Positions 10,868 to 21,469 of a stretch of 64,000 nt of DNA are shown piece by piece. Within the stretch, counting starts at the first letter, position 1, and every line of letters starts with the position of its first letter. Source of the DNA: Agarivorans sp. TSD2052 (lineage in GTDB: Bacteria > Pseudomonadota > Gammaproteobacteria > Enterobacterales > Celerinatantimonadaceae); assembly GCF_023238625.1 (NCBI RefSeq), contig NZ_CP096670.1, forward strand, positions 4,112,001 through 4,176,000, read 5' to 3'. The notes beneath the pieces are model-generated. The model ran no database searches. It had not been told where the DNA came from and saw only the letters and a program-made list of their open reading frames with translations. The position numbers and the translations under genes were made by a program.

Positions 10868-11270
10868 TAAGCTGCTCCTTTAGATTTCTTGTACCAATTA
10901 GCTTTTTAAGGGCGAACCAAGTGATTAACGCTAAGGCCAAACCTAAGTAATTAGCCGCTAAATCTTCCCAAGAAAACTGCCTTAATGGAAAAATCATTTG
11001 AAGGCCTTCATCTAAAGTAAATAGGATAAGTAAGATTAAAACCCATGACAAAATAGCTTGCCACTTTCTGTCGGCCCCTTGGCAAAACACAAAAAACACG
11101 CTGAGTGAGCAAACATAAGCCAATGCTAAATGTAGTCGTTTATCACCGCCCATTGCGGTTTCAACTGCGCTTAAAGTATCAGGAAATAAACCCAAGGTTT
11201 TAGATACACTAGCCGCTAGTACACCAAGCCAGATAAATACGGTTAATCCTGTTAAGCCTTTATGCCACAT
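10854..11270 (-). CDS. VanZ-family membrane protein
   Basis: 138 residues with about four transmembrane helices and the VanZ-like pattern (GGDKRLHLALAYV at about 40-52 and a conserved WEDLAANYLG at about 100-109). VanZ-like proteins are common in exopolysaccharide clusters, but their biochemical role is not known. It is embedded in the operon, 3 bases from the upstream gene and overlapping the downstream phosphatase gene. Confidence 0.75.
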   Translation of the reverse strand: MWHKGLTGLTVFIWLGVLAASVSKTLGLFPDTLSAVETAMGGDKRLHLALAYVCSLSVFFVFCQGADRKWQAILSWVLILLILFTLDEGLQMIFPLRQFSWEDLAANYLGLALALITWFALKKLIGTRNLKEQLNGVR

Positions 11271-11273
11271 AAG

Positions 11274-12032
11274 CTAACCACTCTTACAGAAATTAGGCTG
11301 CGTAGGGTGACCTTCAAAATTTAATAAATAACATACCCGCAGTCGGACCATTTCAGAACCAAAGTCCTTAGCTAACTCAGCCTTCATACGATGGGTATCA
11401 ACAAGCGTTTTTAGCGAGCGTGTTACTAAGGCTTGTTGATCTGGGTTAAGTTGCTCCCAATTACTAATACCAAGGTTAACCACCCCCACTAAACTTGCCC
11501 GCGTAGCGGGCGCTATGCGCAAACCTTGCTCCAAATAACCAAACCATAGATCAGCAGACTCACCACTTTTTAAGCGATTACTCGCGATATCCACATAGGT
11601 ATTTGGCCAAGTAGGCCTTTGCTCTATGGCTTGTAAATAGTGAACAAAGGCTTCATCCAAGTTTTCTAGCTGAAGCTGTGACTTATTTTCACCAGTAGCG
11701 ATAACCAATTGATAAAAATTACGCCACTCAACTTGTTTGGCCATTAAGGTTTGATATAAAGGGTCGCTATTACGGTATTCAAGCATCTGCAAACCCACTT
11801 GGTCTGCTATTTGTACCGTATCTTGGTTTAACTGGCTGCTGTAATCTTGTTGCCAGCGTTCGTGCCAACTTCTAAGCGCATAAGAATACACATTAGCGAG
11901 TCCTAATTGTGAGGCCGACACAAGTACCCAAATGGCCAGCCCGGCTACTGTCGCTAACGCTAGGTAGCGCACCCATACATACTGTTTGCTCACCGCACTG
12001 GGTGAATGCGGAATATCCATAGAAGCGTCCAT
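11274..12032 (-). CDS. Membrane-anchored protein of unknown function in the exopolysaccharide operon
   Basis: 252 residues; not recognised by motif. One transmembrane segment at about 24-44, then a long soluble, probably periplasmic, mostly helical region. Its middle (about 120-180, YLQAIEQRPTWPNTYVDIA) resembles a tetratricopeptide-like arrangement. It sits between gmm and the VanZ gene. A helper role for the nearby ligase or polymerase is inference from position only. Confidence 0.65.
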   Translation of the reverse strand: MDASMDIPHSPSAVSKQYVWVRYLALATVAGLAIWVLVSASQLGLANVYSYALRSWHERWQQDYSSQLNQDTVQIADQVGLQMLEYRNSDPLYQTLMAKQVEWRNFYQLVIATGENKSQLQLENLDEAFVHYLQAIEQRPTWPNTYVDIASNRLKSGESADLWFGYLEQGLRIAPATRASLVGVVNLGISNWEQLNPDQQALVTRSLKTLVDTHRMKAELAKDFGSEMVRLRVCYLLNFEGHPTQPNFCKSG

Positions 12033-12139
12033 TCTTTTATTTATCCCTTGGTCTGCTCATTCCATTGCATCGTTCATATCAGCACAAACGCTCAATATTC
12101 ACCTCACGTCCGCTAAGTGGCACCGAGCCAGCGTTACAG

Positions 12140-12613
12140 TTAGTTTTCTAAATACCATTTAGTATGTTGATGAACTTCGTCACTACTCAGTAACTCGGCG
12201 GCTGAAAACCAGCGGTACTGCCCGTGCTGCTGCTCTGGTAATAGAGCTAAATCAATACGTAAACGATACCGATACGCCAGCACAACGTAGTGAGTAGAAA
12301 ACTGGCTTTGAGGATCGGTATCTTGATAAAACACATTGTCGTGATAAAAATGCTCAAAACTACCTAGAAACTCGCCATTGTCTAATGTCAACTCAAGCCC
12401 AAGCTCTTGCCTTGCTAACCGTGTAAGCGCATCGCGCATACTCTCGTCTTTCATGATCCGCCCACCCGGCACAAACCAAAAGCCTTGAGCAGGGCGATTT
12501 AAACGCTGGCCCAGTAATACTTGCCCCTGAGGGTTTTCAATAATCAAATCTATTGATACCAGCGGCGTATTAGCAATAACTTGGCTAAACGCTTGTTGAC
12601 TTAAAAAGCTCAT
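12140..12613 (-). CDS. gmm: GDP-mannose mannosyl hydrolase (Nudix)
   Basis: Hydrolyses GDP-mannose to GDP and mannose and may balance sugar-nucleotide pools. 157 residues from the ATG at 12613, whose ATGA overlaps the fcl stop; a longer start inside fcl is unlikely. The Nudix box is the Gmm variant: GGRIMKDE, then RLARQELGL, in which the usual REUXEEXGU is altered as in E. coli Gmm. The fcl-gmm coupling supports the assignment. Confidence 0.9.
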   Translation of the reverse strand: MSFLSQQAFSQVIANTPLVSIDLIIENPQGQVLLGQRLNRPAQGFWFVPGGRIMKDESMRDALTRLARQELGLELTLDNGEFLGSFEHFYHDNVFYQDTDPQSQFSTHYVVLAYRYRLRIDLALLPEQQHGQYRWFSAAELLSSDEVHQHTKWYLEN

Positions 12614-13569
12614 TGTCTGTAGGCCTGTTGATTGTCTAAAAACCATTGATAAGTAGTGGCTAACCCTTGCTCTAGCTCTATTTGATATCTCCAGCCTAAA
12701 TCGGCCAAGCGGCTCACATCCATTAACTTACGGGGTGCGCCATCAGGTTTACTGCTATCAAAGCTTATACTGCCACTGTACCCCACCACTTTGGCTACAG
12801 TTTCAACCAACTCACGAATAGTACAATCAACGCCTGTTCCCACGTTAATGTGGCTTAGCATTGGCTGGGTATTGCTCTGATAAATGGCGCTATCTAGCTC
12901 CATAACATGCACACACGCTGCGGCCATGTCATCTACATGCAAAAATTCTCGCATTGGCTTACCGCTACCCCACGCAAGTACCTCGGCGTCACCATTTTGT
13001 TTTGCCTCGTGAAAACGACGTAATAAAGCCGGAATCACATGGCTATTTTGGGGATGAAAGTTATCAAATGGGCCATAAAGGTTGGTAGGCATAACACTGC
13101 GGTAATCACGCCCATACTGACGGTTATAGCTTTCACATAACTTGATACCGGCAATTTTGGCTATGGCATAGGGCTCATTGGTCGGCTCTAAAGTACCGGT
13201 TAACAGCGCGCTCTCAGCCATAGGTTGGCTAGCCAATTTAGGATAAATGCACGACGAGCCCAAAAATAACAAGTGTTCTACGCCAGCTAAATGAGCGGCA
13301 TTGATAATATTGCACTCTATCATCAAGTTTTCATAAATAAACTCGGCTGGGTAAGTATTATTGGCAATAATACCGCCTACCTTGGCGGCCGCTAAATATA
13401 CTTGGTCAACGGCATTATCGTTGAAAAAAGCCTGCACAGCCTGTGGGTCGAGTAAATCTAACTCGTTACGGCTACGTAGCAACAACTCAACATCGTCGCG
13501 CTGTTCAAGCTGGCGCACAATGGCAGATCCCACCATTCCCCGATGTCCAGCTACAAATACTCTGACCAT
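12610..13569 (-). CDS. fcl: GDP-L-fucose synthase
   Basis: Epimerises and reduces GDP-4-keto-6-deoxymannose to GDP-L-fucose using NADPH. The start at 13569 has an AAGGAGCG site and puts the Rossmann motif GHRGMVGSA at residues 8-16, as expected; an upstream ATG at 13632 lies in gmd. The 319 residues match family length. The catalytic Ser-Tyr-Lys triad is visible as LGSSCIYP and YAIAKIAG. It follows gmd by 10 bases. Confidence 0.95.
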   Translation of the reverse strand: MVRVFVAGHRGMVGSAIVRQLEQRDDVELLLRSRNELDLLDPQAVQAFFNDNAVDQVYLAAAKVGGIIANNTYPAEFIYENLMIECNIINAAHLAGVEHLLFLGSSCIYPKLASQPMAESALLTGTLEPTNEPYAIAKIAGIKLCESYNRQYGRDYRSVMPTNLYGPFDNFHPQNSHVIPALLRRFHEAKQNGDAEVLAWGSGKPMREFLHVDDMAAACVHVMELDSAIYQSNTQPMLSHINVGTGVDCTIRELVETVAKVVGYSGSISFDSSKPDGAPRKLMDVSRLADLGWRYQIELEQGLATTYQWFLDNQQAYRQ

Positions 13570-13579
13570 AAGGCGCTCC

Positions 13580-14707
13580 TTAGTTTTCCACTGCCATGCT
13601 GACATCAAAGCCATGAGATTTAAGCAGCGCATGGCGCTTGGCTTTATCGTAATCGTTCGTCACCATTTCAGCACACATTTGCTCCACGGTGATCTCGGGT
13701 GTCCAGCCTAACTTAGCCTTGGCTTTAGCTGGATTACCTAACAGTGTTTCTACCTCTGCCGGGCGGAAGTAACGCGGATCAACCTTAACAATGACATCGC
13801 CAACCTTAAGGGCTGACGCTTTATCGCCATGAATAGCTGCCACGGTGGCAACTTCATCAACGCCTTCGCCTGAAAAAGCTAGCTCGATGCCGAGTTCTTT
13901 AGCACTTAAGGTAACAAACTCTCGCACCGAGATTTGCTTGCCGGTGGCAATAACAAAATCGTCTGGCTGATCTTGCTGTAACATCATCCATTGCATACGC
14001 ACATAATCTTTAGCATGACCCCAATCTCGCAGCGCATCCATATTACCTAGGTATAAACACTGTTCTAAACCAAGAGCAATATTGCTTAAGGCACGAGTGA
14101 TTTTTCGGGTAACAAAGGTTTCGCCGCGACGTGGCGATTCATGGTTAAACAATATACCGTTACACGCATACATTCCGTAGGCTTCTCGGTAGTTAACGGT
14201 TATCCAGTAGGCGTACATTTTGGCCACTGCATAAGGCGACCGAGGGTGAAACGGTGTAGTCTCAGATTGCGGAATTTCTTGTACCAAGCCATAAAGCTCA
14301 GAAGTTGAAGCCTGATAGAAGCGGGTTTTCTTTTCTAATCCCAAAAAGCGAATGGCTTCAAGTAAACGCAGTGTGCCCATGGCATCTACATCGGCAGTAT
14401 ATTCTGGCGCTTCAAACGACACAGCAACATGAGATTGAGCGCCCAAATTATAGACTTCATCTGGCACCACCTGACGCAATATACGGGTTAGGTTAGAAGT
14501 GTCACTTAAGTCACCATAATGCAAGAAAAAGCTTGGGTTTTCGGCTTGTAAACGATCTTCATAAATATGGTCGACCCGCTCGGTATTAAATGACGAAGAA
14601 CGGCGTTTAATACCATGAACTTCATAGCCTTTTTCTAGCAAAAGCTCTGCTAAATAAGATCCGTCTTGTCCGGTTACCCCGGTAATTAATGCTACTTTCT
14701 TAGTCAT
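13580..14707 (-). CDS. gmd: GDP-mannose 4,6-dehydratase
   Basis: Makes GDP-4-keto-6-deoxymannose, the precursor of GDP-L-fucose. 375 residues. NAD(P)-binding [12 protein letters not shown] lies at the N terminus; STSELYG and the SPYAVAK active-site segment are present. No manA, manB or manC gene is in this window, so GDP-mannose must be supplied from elsewhere on the genome. It lies 4 bases after the wcaI-like gene. Confidence 0.96.
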   Translation of the reverse strand: MTKKVALITGVTGQDGSYLAELLLEKGYEVHGIKRRSSSFNTERVDHIYEDRLQAENPSFFLHYGDLSDTSNLTRILRQVVPDEVYNLGAQSHVAVSFEAPEYTADVDAMGTLRLLEAIRFLGLEKKTRFYQASTSELYGLVQEIPQSETTPFHPRSPYAVAKMYAYWITVNYREAYGMYACNGILFNHESPRRGETFVTRKITRALSNIALGLEQCLYLGNMDALRDWGHAKDYVRMQWMMLQQDQPDDFVIATGKQISVREFVTLSAKELGIELAFSGEGVDEVATVAAIHGDKASALKVGDVIVKVDPRYFRPAEVETLLGNPAKAKAKLGWTPEITVEQMCAEMVTNDYDKAKRHALLKSHGFDVSMAVEN

Positions 14708-14711
14708 TATT

Positions 14712-15974
14712 CTAGTCCTTTAGTAAAGCGTGATTACTACCTGCAAGCAGCTCATCCAGCTGTTGCTCGAAGCGTTGTAAAACACGGGTTTTTTCCAAAT
14801 TATTTACTGCGTATTCACGCGCAAGCTGATTAACGCGTTTAATCTTGGGATCGTTTGCTAGTGAAAGCACTGCTTCAACAAAACGTGCTGGTTGCTCTGG
14901 CTCTATGCGCGTAGCAATACCTGGGTAATGTTGGCAAAGCAATCCTAGCTCGGTATCGGCTTCAGCGGTGATCAGCGCATGGCCACCACAAGATAAAATA
15001 TTGGTAAGCTTAGAGGGCAACACCACGTCTGCCGCGCCAAGGCGTTGCACCACTAAATGAATATCAGCGCAGGCCAACAATTGAGGCAGTTGCGCATAGG
15101 CTTGTAAGGGGTGAAACTGCACATTAGTTAAACCGTATTGCATAACCAATTGCTCAAGGGCTGGTTTGGCGGCCCCCTCGCCTACCATAAGGTATTTTAT
15201 TTTAGGGTTATTCTGGGTGACTTTTGCCGCTTCAATAACCATTTCTAAGCCTTGCTTTAGGCCCATATTGCCTGAGTAAAGCACCAGCACTTGGTCGTCT
15301 GCCACACCAAATTTTTCTCTAAATGCGGCGCCGTCTGTTTGCGGTGTAACAAAATTGGTATCTGCCCAATTGGGAAACAACATCACATTCTGTTCATTTA
15401 CCCCTTTGCGTTTAGCCATAGCTACCATGCTATTTGAAATCGTAGACACCCGGCTAAACCGGCGCATTACCCATGACTCTGCGGCATACACCCATTTCTT
15501 TAAACCTTTACTTTGGCCAGCCATACCCAAACCAAACATGGCGTCAACTTCGTAATCTTGTATGTGTAAAATAGACTTAGCCCCTGTCACAGCAGTAAAC
15601 AACAGCGTATTTGCGGCACAAAATAACGGCGGTTCAACTAAAATAACCACATCGGGGCGAAAGCCAATATTTTTAATTAGCCCAAAAAAGGAAGAACAGG
15701 CAAAGCTGGCCAAATGCGCAATACGCTTGAATGTAGAAGGCTTAGCAGGTACATAAAGTGGGCAGCGTAATACCTCTACACCATTTATTTGTTGGCCAAC
15801 GTACTTGTAGGCACTAAACCCTTCGCTTATCTCCCAGGCGGGATAGTAAGGCGGCGCAGTAAGCACCTTAACTTGATGACCCATACTCACCAAAGCTTCA
15901 GCCATTTCGCTAGAATACTTACCAATACCGGTTAACTCTGGGGCGTAATTAATGCCGTAAATGAGTATTTTCAT
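14712..15974 (-). CDS. wcaI: WcaI-like glycosyltransferase (GT4)
   Basis: 420 residues, GT-B fold, closely patterned on the colanic acid glycosyltransferase WcaI: the N-terminal [20 protein letters not shown] signature and the C-terminal nucleotide-sugar region ([12 protein letters not shown] near 235). WcaI transfers fucose to the lipid-linked intermediate in colanic acid synthesis. Here gmd and fcl lie directly downstream, which agrees with fucose as donor sugar, though the acceptor may differ. Confidence 0.82.
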   Translation of the reverse strand: MKILIYGINYAPELTGIGKYSSEMAEALVSMGHQVKVLTAPPYYPAWEISEGFSAYKYVGQQINGVEVLRCPLYVPAKPSTFKRIAHLASFACSSFFGLIKNIGFRPDVVILVEPPLFCAANTLLFTAVTGAKSILHIQDYEVDAMFGLGMAGQSKGLKKWVYAAESWVMRRFSRVSTISNSMVAMAKRKGVNEQNVMLFPNWADTNFVTPQTDGAAFREKFGVADDQVLVLYSGNMGLKQGLEMVIEAAKVTQNNPKIKYLMVGEGAAKPALEQLVMQYGLTNVQFHPLQAYAQLPQLLACADIHLVVQRLGAADVVLPSKLTNILSCGGHALITAEADTELGLLCQHYPGIATRIEPEQPARFVEAVLSLANDPKIKRVNQLAREYAVNNLEKTRVLQRFEQQLDELLAGSNHALLKD

Positions 15975-15976
15975 GG

Positions 15977-16900
15977 CTAACTTCCCCTACCTGACAATTG
16001 ATAACCACTTAACTGTTCAAGCATGAATAACTGCTCTTCCATTGTCTTACAATTTTTTAGCGCCGCCTCTGCCTCAAGACACTTCAAGTCAACAAGTGCT
16101 CGATACCAAAACCCTTGCATAAAGTGGTAAGCAAAACCTCTAGCTCCATCAAGCAAGCCGAGCTGAATAAAATACCGAAACAAAAAATATAAAACGGGTC
16201 GGACAAAATAAGGTAACTGTTGATATATATCTTCTTTAAGCCAGCGCTTTAGTCTAATTTTAAAGCCAGTCTCTTTGGTCATTGTAGATTCAGCTTGTGG
16301 CTCTATCCGCTTTAGCATCATGTCTAACATTTCACGGGTGGCATATTTGTTGTGTTTATCAATAAACCAAGTGACCGAATTAAGGTTGTCATCGAAAAAA
16401 CCGCCCTTCAGTTCTTGTGCATATCCTTTGTCCAACACAATGTGCTCATCCATCCATTTTTGCTCAATGTGCGCACACCCATTGCGAAAAAGACGCAACA
16501 TGGGTAATGGATAACGACCGCCAAAGCGCACCCACTTACCAAGAAATATATGCCGACGATTTAAAATGGCACCGTTACAATCTTCAGAAGCAGTAGATAA
16601 AAAATGGGTGATGTTATTGCACAACTCCTCATCTATATACTCATCGGCATCTAGGCGAAGAATCCACTCCGAGTTAATATCGCAGTTTTCAATTGCCCAT
16701 TGGAACTGCTGCGCCTGATTGACAAACGGATTTTGGAACACCTCAGCACCTTTCGCAGTGGCTAATTCAACGGTGTTATCTGTTGAAAATGAATCTACAA
16801 CAACAACTCGTTCAGCCACACTGCGAACAGCATCCACGACTCGGGATATATGTAAGCTTTCGTTGAAAGTGAGAATAATCACAGATAAACCAGATTTCAT
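15977..16900 (-). CDS. Glycosyltransferase family 2, WaaE/KdtX-like
   Basis: 307 residues, GT-A fold. It begins with the family 2 start LSVIILTFNES and carries the DXD-type metal motif in LRLDADEYID at about 94-103. The overall pattern resembles LPS core beta-1,4-glucosyltransferases (WaaE/KdtX). In this operon it more likely adds a sugar to the exopolysaccharide repeat unit. It is separated from the wcaI-like gene by 2 bases. Confidence 0.85.
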   Translation of the reverse strand: MKSGLSVIILTFNESLHISRVVDAVRSVAERVVVVDSFSTDNTVELATAKGAEVFQNPFVNQAQQFQWAIENCDINSEWILRLDADEYIDEELCNNITHFLSTASEDCNGAILNRRHIFLGKWVRFGGRYPLPMLRLFRNGCAHIEQKWMDEHIVLDKGYAQELKGGFFDDNLNSVTWFIDKHNKYATREMLDMMLKRIEPQAESTMTKETGFKIRLKRWLKEDIYQQLPYFVRPVLYFLFRYFIQLGLLDGARGFAYHFMQGFWYRALVDLKCLEAEAALKNCKTMEEQLFMLEQLSGYQLSGRGS

Positions 16901-16909
16901 ATTGCTACC

Positions 16910-17872
16910 CTAGTGACAAATCATTACTTCGTCTGAAGACAATCGTTCCGAACGGGCAACTTTCAAATCAGTTGGCTTAGGGTGACCAAAAGAAATCATC
17001 ATAATGATCCTTTCCCCTTTAGGTATCCCACCAACATTACATATTTTTAGTTCTCGACTGTTTGTTACTGCCATATTTAGCGGGCATGCACCCAAGCCCA
17101 AGGATTGACAGGCATTAAGCAGTTGCATTGAAGTAAGAGCGCCATCGACATAGGCCTGAGAACGAGCTTTTAGACCGCTCCAAGCTGTTATTTCGCTGGT
17201 TACAATAAATAAGTTTCTTACTGTCTCTCTAAACCCCTCAGCTCCACCTTGTAGGCGCAGTAAATTGTCTATTTTCTCAGGATCAGAAAAATAGTGTACG
17301 CGGCTAGATTGGCGATTACATTGAGACGGTGTTCTTGCCACCATCTGAGCAATTCTATCAATAAGCTCGGGTGTTACGATGCGATCTTGATAACTACGGC
17401 AACTAAAACGGTTTAACAATGCAAATTCCAGGCTTTCTTGAGCTTCAACACTACTGTTGCGAATACTTTTACTGCCACCTTTACGCTTCAAGCCTTTCTC
17501 TTTACAAGTATCAACAAAAGATTGAATGCCTGTACCAAAATCACCAAGCGGATAACCTATTTCAGCATGCCATTCTAAGTATTCAGCCAAGCAACCATAT
17601 GCCTTCTCTACAGCAAATCGCTGAAAATGATCTTCATAGCTACCAAGGTACCCCAGCAACTTAGTTATTTTTTCCTGCCCAAAACCGGCTCTAGGCTCGG
17701 GCATACTCAAACCTTTTTCAACAGTGTGCGCTAGCAATACTATTTCGTAATGTAGCTTTTTATCTTGAGGGCTTAATGGCGACGCCTTGCTCCACATTAA
17801 AGCTCTTACAAAATCCAAACTGTATTCCACTGGAATAAGTAGCAAACCAATTATTTCCTTAAAACGACTCAT
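16910..17872 (-). CDS. Nitroreductase-family protein in the exopolysaccharide cluster
   Basis: 320 residues. The C-terminal two thirds (about 140-310) fit the FMN-dependent nitroreductase fold: LLNRFSCRSYQD, ARTPSQCNRQSSRV and a late GLGACPLN segment. The first 130 residues are an extra helical region. Such proteins often sit beside polysaccharide pyruvyl transferases, as here, but their substrate is unknown. It overlaps the upstream acetyltransferase by 4 bases (ATGA). Confidence 0.8.
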   Translation of the reverse strand: MSRFKEIIGLLLIPVEYSLDFVRALMWSKASPLSPQDKKLHYEIVLLAHTVEKGLSMPEPRAGFGQEKITKLLGYLGSYEDHFQRFAVEKAYGCLAEYLEWHAEIGYPLGDFGTGIQSFVDTCKEKGLKRKGGSKSIRNSSVEAQESLEFALLNRFSCRSYQDRIVTPELIDRIAQMVARTPSQCNRQSSRVHYFSDPEKIDNLLRLQGGAEGFRETVRNLFIVTSEITAWSGLKARSQAYVDGALTSMQLLNACQSLGLGACPLNMAVTNSRELKICNVGGIPKGERIIMMISFGHPKPTDLKVARSERLSSDEVMICH

Positions 17873-18426
17873 AACTCCTCCTTGAGCTTACGCAAACCTA
17901 CAACTTGGGCTGGGTTACCAACCAATATTTGCCATTCGTCTACATCTTTAGCCACTACCGCTCTAGCCCCAACCACTGCACCGCGTTTAATAGTGACGCC
18001 AGGGCCAATATAAGCCTCGGCAGCAACCCAAACATGGTCCTGTATACTAATCGGCTTGGTAATTAATTCTCGGGTCAAACTTGAGATTACGTGGCTGCCG
18101 GTGCAAAGAAACGTTCGTTGACTAACTGCCACCTTAGAACCCAGTGTGATTTTGGCCATTGTGTAACATTCCACCTGATCTCCTAGGACAGAAAACTCGC
18201 CCATTACTAAATTCCAAGGAGCCCAAATTTTTGCACTGGCGGCAACTTTAGAACCCTTACCTATTTGGGCGCCAAACAACTTCAATAACGAAATCCGCCA
18301 AGGATTAAAACCAACCCTCGGGGTAAATCTAAAAAACAAATAATAGGTTATGCTCCAAACAAGCCTTAATAACTTGTTGCGAGCGCCAAGTTGGTCAACA
18401 TATTTATGATCTGCAAACTCACTCAT
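17869..18426 (-). CDS. wcaF: WcaF-like O-acetyltransferase (left-handed beta helix)
   Basis: 185 residues from the ATG at 18426, close to E. coli WcaF (about 182). A longer frame to 18510 would overlap the pyruvyl transferase gene and add 28 atypical residues. Hexapeptide repeats begin near residue 60 (IGKGSKVAASAKIW). The late region has the usual GPGVTIKRGAVVGARAVV pattern of acetyl-CoA-dependent transferases. It is predicted to decorate the polysaccharide or its lipid-linked precursor. The start is moderately certain because the ribosome binding site is weak. Confidence 0.82.
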   Translation of the reverse strand: MSEFADHKYVDQLGARNKLLRLVWSITYYLFFRFTPRVGFNPWRISLLKLFGAQIGKGSKVAASAKIWAPWNLVMGEFSVLGDQVECYTMAKITLGSKVAVSQRTFLCTGSHVISSLTRELITKPISIQDHVWVAAEAYIGPGVTIKRGAVVGARAVVAKDVDEWQILVGNPAQVVGLRKLKEEL

Positions 18427-18454
18427 ATACAATCCATCTGCTGGGGTTAACGGC

Positions 18455-19588
18455 TTAAAGCGATAATGCTTTGCGAATAAAGTCTCTGCCCAGAGTTCTT
18501 TGCGCCTCAACTTTTTTATTCACACTGTTCCAGTCAATTTCTTTAAGAATCATGTCTTTTACCGCGGCGTCACTAAACGCATCAACTGCACGCTCTGTTA
18601 AACCCAATTTTTTCAATAAGTTATCAACACGAGCATTAAACTTAGTCTTGCTTCCTTGTAACCTAACAACAATAAAAGGCTTATTTAGAAGAATGCTTAA
18701 AGCGGTGCCGTGAAATGAATTTGTTACGACGAATTCTGAGTTTTTTAACAAGTACAACCATTGGCCTGGGCACGGATATACAGTCTCGCCTATTTCGCGC
18801 CAGCGCCGATGAGGGTTATGAGGAGAGTAAAGCTTACATGAAAGTTCACTGGCAATATTTTCTGCCCACTCACCGATTACGTCGCGTGATCTTAGACCGT
18901 AACAGAACACATGCTTAGAGGAGCATAATGGATATTCTTTAATAACAGTCTGAAAGTCGTCCAGTAAAAAGGTAGGGTCCGGCACACAGTCTGCGGTTAG
19001 CCCAGTAATTTCTTTTACTAAATCACAGCCAGACTGCTCTCTTACTGAAAGGCTATCAATATTTTTTATATAGGCAGCTATTTGCTGTTGGTGGTTTACG
19101 TCTAACTCTGCAGAGCCAAAACTAGGCGCATACGCGATCCGCTTTACCTTCTCATCTAGATTAGGGATCGCTAGATAGTAGGTGGGGTCTACACCGTAAT
19201 GCTCAGAAGGTTTCCACACTTGGTCGCTACCGCATATTAGTGCGTCCATATTCACTACATTTGCTAGCACGCCATCCAGAGAGAGGATCTTATCCCCAAC
19301 AACATTGAGATGCTCTTTCTTAAAAGACTCAAACCCTTGTTTAACTGCCGAATTACCAAACCATTTATCGCGTAGTTCTACCATCTTCAAAAAAACAATT
19401 TTCAGGTTATCTTTTGATAAAGGTTGCTTTAAATTGAAATTCCCACCGGCCTCAACATAATCGGGGTGGTAGTTAACAAAGTCAGCCTCAACATCAAATG
19501 CTTGGTTGAGATAAGTTCTCAAGGCATACGCTTGAAATAATGCGCCGTAATTATTGCTGAAATGGTAGGTAAAAATGCCCAATTTCAT
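18455..19588 (-). CDS. Polysaccharide pyruvyl transferase family protein
   Basis: 377 residues from the ATG at 19588 (preceded by AAGG); six residues of upstream frame are dropped. It begins MKLGIFTYHFSNNYGALFQA, the usual start of the WcaK/CsaB-type family, and has the late TNSFHGTALSILL motif at about 290-302. The family transfers pyruvate from PEP to sugars as a ketal, adding negative charge to the polymer. Adjacent wcaF-like and nitroreductase genes are common companions. A 138-base AT-rich gap separates it from the low-GC block upstream. Confidence 0.88.
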   Translation of the reverse strand: MKLGIFTYHFSNNYGALFQAYALRTYLNQAFDVEADFVNYHPDYVEAGGNFNLKQPLSKDNLKIVFLKMVELRDKWFGNSAVKQGFESFKKEHLNVVGDKILSLDGVLANVVNMDALICGSDQVWKPSEHYGVDPTYYLAIPNLDEKVKRIAYAPSFGSAELDVNHQQQIAAYIKNIDSLSVREQSGCDLVKEITGLTADCVPDPTFLLDDFQTVIKEYPLCSSKHVFCYGLRSRDVIGEWAENIASELSCKLYSPHNPHRRWREIGETVYPCPGQWLYLLKNSEFVVTNSFHGTALSILLNKPFIVVRLQGSKTKFNARVDNLLKKLGLTERAVDAFSDAAVKDMILKEIDWNSVNKKVEAQRTLGRDFIRKALSL

Positions 19589-19726
19589 AAAAAACCTTAA
19601 TAACATAAATAATTATTATAGTGTAAGCCCCAAATAAAAAGACAACGCATATAATGCGACACTAACAAAAAACCGTCTAAAAAATGTTAATCATAGAATT
19701 AACCTGACAACTGAAAACCTTATCGA

Positions 19727-20272
19727 CTAATTCCTTTTTTGTAGCTTATTTTTCTTTGGAGACAGTCCGGAAAAAAATTTTTCAGATAGCGATTTTAAAT
19801 GACTATTAAGCTCATCTGAATTAAATCTGTCTTTAATCTTTTTTGCTGGGACCCCACCATAAATAGCTCCAGGAGGAACGTCTTTAGTAACTACGCTTCT
19901 TGTAGCAACAATCGCTGCGTCTCCAATTGAACATCCGGCCATAACTGTCACCCCTTGTCCAATCCATACGTCTTTTCCTATTATTGTTTTTCTCAAACTA
20001 GGACGACCACTAAATACAATAGGGGTTCCAACAACATCAAAATTATGATCACTGCCTACCACTGAAAAATAGGGAGCTATAATACTATAATCTCCGATAC
20101 GAACTCCGGAGCACACGGAGGCATATTGACCGATATAACAATATTTTCCAACTTTTATATCTTTAGATATATTTGATTTAACCATTACATTGCTAGTAAT
20201 ATTAACTCCAAACCTTCGAGTAATAAGTATTTTAAATACATTTCTAACTGAGCGGATATATAACATAATCAT
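19727..20272 (-). CDS. Hexapeptide-repeat acetyltransferase
   Basis: 181 residues of left-handed beta-helix type, with isoleucine-rich hexapeptides (VKSNISKDIKVGKYCYIG) and a closing GAIYGGVPAKKI typical of sugar O- or N-acetyltransferases of the maltose acetyltransferase/WbbJ group. The start lies directly against the upstream glycosyltransferase stop. The gene is AT-rich like the block to its right, unlike the wcaF-like gene to its left. Confidence 0.85.
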   Translation of the reverse strand: MIMLYIRSVRNVFKILITRRFGVNITSNVMVKSNISKDIKVGKYCYIGQYASVCSGVRIGDYSIIAPYFSVVGSDHNFDVVGTPIVFSGRPSLRKTIIGKDVWIGQGVTVMAGCSIGDAAIVATRSVVTKDVPPGAIYGGVPAKKIKDRFNSDELNSHLKSLSEKFFSGLSPKKNKLQKRN

Positions 20273-21412
20273 CTAAGATAGTACCTTTTCGATAGACGCC
20301 ATAACTACACTCATTTGTGCAGTAGCTGTGTACTTACTTTCTATTATGTCTAAGCAATTTTCTTTTACATTAGGGATAGGATCACATATATAGTTTTCTA
20401 CAGTATTTACCATAGAATCGAATGACCCATACTCAAATAGTAAACCCGTTTTACCAACCACTATTGATTCGTACTCAGGCATCTGATCTTTGTAACTATC
20501 ATGTGTAATTACAGGAACTCCGTAGCCCATTACATGCATCGCGGTCAAGCCAACCTCTCCAGGAGCCACACATAAGTCACTAGAGCTTATTAGGTAGGCT
20601 AACTCAACTTCATTATATGTTTTACCATAGAAACAAATTTGTTTATTAAGAGACATAGAAATGGCTAGTTTTTCGATCTCCTCCCTTTCTTCTCCATCAC
20701 CTATAAATAGTAAGTTAACGAACACACCTTTATCTTTAAGGTTAGATAACAAGTAAACCAAGTCCGTTAGTTTCTTTTGCTTAGTTAACCTGCCTACAAA
20801 AACTAATTGAAATAATCCTGAATTATGAAAAAGTTGATTCTTTAGAAGGCGTAGCGAAGAGTTATCAATAGAATTAGCTATATCTCTTTGAAGAAAATAG
20901 TCTACCGAATTAAAAATAGTAAATAATTTACTACTACTCAACCCTTTATTAACCAAATTAGTCTTTGCTGCATCACCATATAAAAATAGCGCATCAGCTA
21001 ATTTATACATTAAAAGTTTTACCTTATCTTTAAACCCACCACTTCTAATAAAGCCGTGAGTCCAAAGAATTGTCTTCTTTCCGTATAATTTTGATATAAC
21101 AAGCGAAACCCATGTAGACAGAAAGTAAGGATCCCCCAAAAAAATCACTGTTTTATATCTATTACTTACAACTTTATTAATCAAACCTATTTGCCAAAGA
21201 ATAGAACGGGAAAGCCAAACATTCCTTAATCTTATGAAGTTAGCATTAGAATAGAATTCTTTATCTATCAACTCAATCGAACTATTCCCTTGAATGTCAG
21301 CCGCTATGTGGAATGAACTGTTATCTAACATAGCATTGAAAATTGGTTCCCTATATTTAGCAATATAATGGTAAACTACCAGTACGTCTCGAGGTTCTTT
21401 TTTACTTTCCAT
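20273..21412 (-). CDS. Glycosyltransferase family 4
   Basis: 379 residues with GT-B architecture. The C-terminal half has the GT4 pattern: LVFVGRLTKQKKLTDLVYLL at about 204-223 and the E-X7-E-type region near APGEVGLTAMHVMGYGVPVI. It probably builds the species-specific repeat unit. Codon use is strongly AT-rich compared with gmd and fcl. Confidence 0.88.
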   Translation of the reverse strand: MESKKEPRDVLVVYHYIAKYREPIFNAMLDNSSFHIAADIQGNSSIELIDKEFYSNANFIRLRNVWLSRSILWQIGLINKVVSNRYKTVIFLGDPYFLSTWVSLVISKLYGKKTILWTHGFIRSGGFKDKVKLLMYKLADALFLYGDAAKTNLVNKGLSSSKLFTIFNSVDYFLQRDIANSIDNSSLRLLKNQLFHNSGLFQLVFVGRLTKQKKLTDLVYLLSNLKDKGVFVNLLFIGDGEEREEIEKLAISMSLNKQICFYGKTYNEVELAYLISSSDLCVAPGEVGLTAMHVMGYGVPVITHDSYKDQMPEYESIVVGKTGLLFEYGSFDSMVNTVENYICDPIPNVKENCLDIIESKYTATAQMSVVMASIEKVLS

Positions 21413-21469
21413 AATTCATCCTAAAAAATTCACATCCAGTGTCATTCCCTTTCATTATACAAACAACTA

